A stretch of DNA of 6,828 nt from Deltaproteobacteria bacterium (GTDB lineage Bacteria; Myxococcota_A; JAADFL01), in NCBI GenBank assembly GCA_013152945.1, contig JAADFL010000062.1:1-6828 (forward strand), in the 5' to 3' direction. A program made the position numbers and the translations under genes. Shown here piece by piece: positions 6,751 to 6,828 of this stretch (the first letter of the stretch is position 1; each line of letters opens with the position of its first letter). Under the pieces are notes generated by a model that worked only from the letters and a program-made list of their open reading frames with translations, was not told the origin of the DNA and ran no database searches.

Positions 6751-6756
6751 CACCTC
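6751..6756 (-). promoter_or_regulatory. Strong ribosome binding site of the hydrolase gene
   Basis: GAGGTG on the minus strand, 5 nt before the ATG at 6743-6745. It is a near-consensus Shine-Dalgarno and the strongest in the window, which fixes the hydrolase start and feeds the coupled WD40 gene. Confidence 0.8.
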
Positions 6757-6768
6757 ACTTGCGGCCTG

Positions 6769-6797
6769 AATATATACATTACCACGATTAAGATCCA
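6769..6797 (-). promoter_or_regulatory. Tentative promoter of the hydrolase-WD40 pair
   Basis: On the minus strand, TATATT (6769-6774) could be a -10 box and TGGATC (6792-6797) a weak -35 (3/6), with a 17-bp spacer. The resulting leader would be only about 15-20 nt, just enough for the Shine-Dalgarno. The -10 is reasonable and the -35 is poor. Confidence 0.25.
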
Positions 6798-6810
6798 GGA
6801 CCGTGTTCCA

Positions 6811-6827
6811 CCCGTTCCCACCCACCC
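6811..6827 (-). other. Putative G-quadruplex motif upstream of the hydrolase
   Basis: The minus strand reads GGG T GGG T GGG AAC GGG: four G3 runs with loops of 1, 1 and 3 nt. That meets the standard G3+N1-7 definition with very short loops, which favour stability. The G-rich strand is the non-template strand of the hydrolase, about 65 nt upstream of its ATG and just upstream of the tentative -35. The motif itself is certain; folding and a role are inference. The window ends here, so the run may continue. Confidence 0.55.
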
Positions 6828-6828
6828 G

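Overview
The window carries four well-supported genes on the minus strand and the end of a damaged repeat-protein gene on the plus strand. It comes from a Gram-negative (diderm) bacterium, because it encodes an LptE-like LPS-assembly lipoprotein directly behind leucyl-tRNA synthetase, a gene order familiar from Proteobacteria and relatives. The 97-residue tandem-repeat domain on the plus strand resembles repeats I associate with Myxococcota and other deltaproteobacterial-type lineages. I would guess a deltaproteobacterial or related lineage, but the sequence alone does not fix the phylum.

Layout: (1) 1-543, plus strand: C-terminal end of a tandem-repeat, probably secreted beta-sandwich protein. 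It is cut by the window start and interrupted by a frameshift exactly where a 91-bp perfect direct repeat ends. (2) 544-601: a 58-bp convergent gap with no convincing terminator. (3) 602-3765, minus strand: leuS followed by lptE, overlapping by 4 nt (TTGA). (4) 3766-3882: the leuS leader, with a plausible promoter and a good ribosome binding site but no clear terminator for the upstream pair. (5) 3883-6745, minus strand: an alpha/beta-hydrolase gene followed by an exported WD40 double-propeller protein gene, overlapping by 8 nt. (6) 6746-6828: upstream region of the hydrolase, with a strong Shine-Dalgarno, a tentative promoter and a textbook G-quadruplex motif at the window edge.

The genes make two functional groups. 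leuS-lptE is a housekeeping pair (Leu-tRNA charging and LPS export). The hydrolase-WD40 pair is an uncharacterised accessory unit with probable translational coupling. All four minus-strand genes are co-directional, so read-through from the hydrolase promoter into leuS is possible. I see no CRISPR array, tRNA, rRNA or insertion sequence. No clearly new defence or biosynthetic system is evident. The most unusual features are the repeat-protein junction, the coupled hydrolase/14-blade propeller pair, and the G4 motif.
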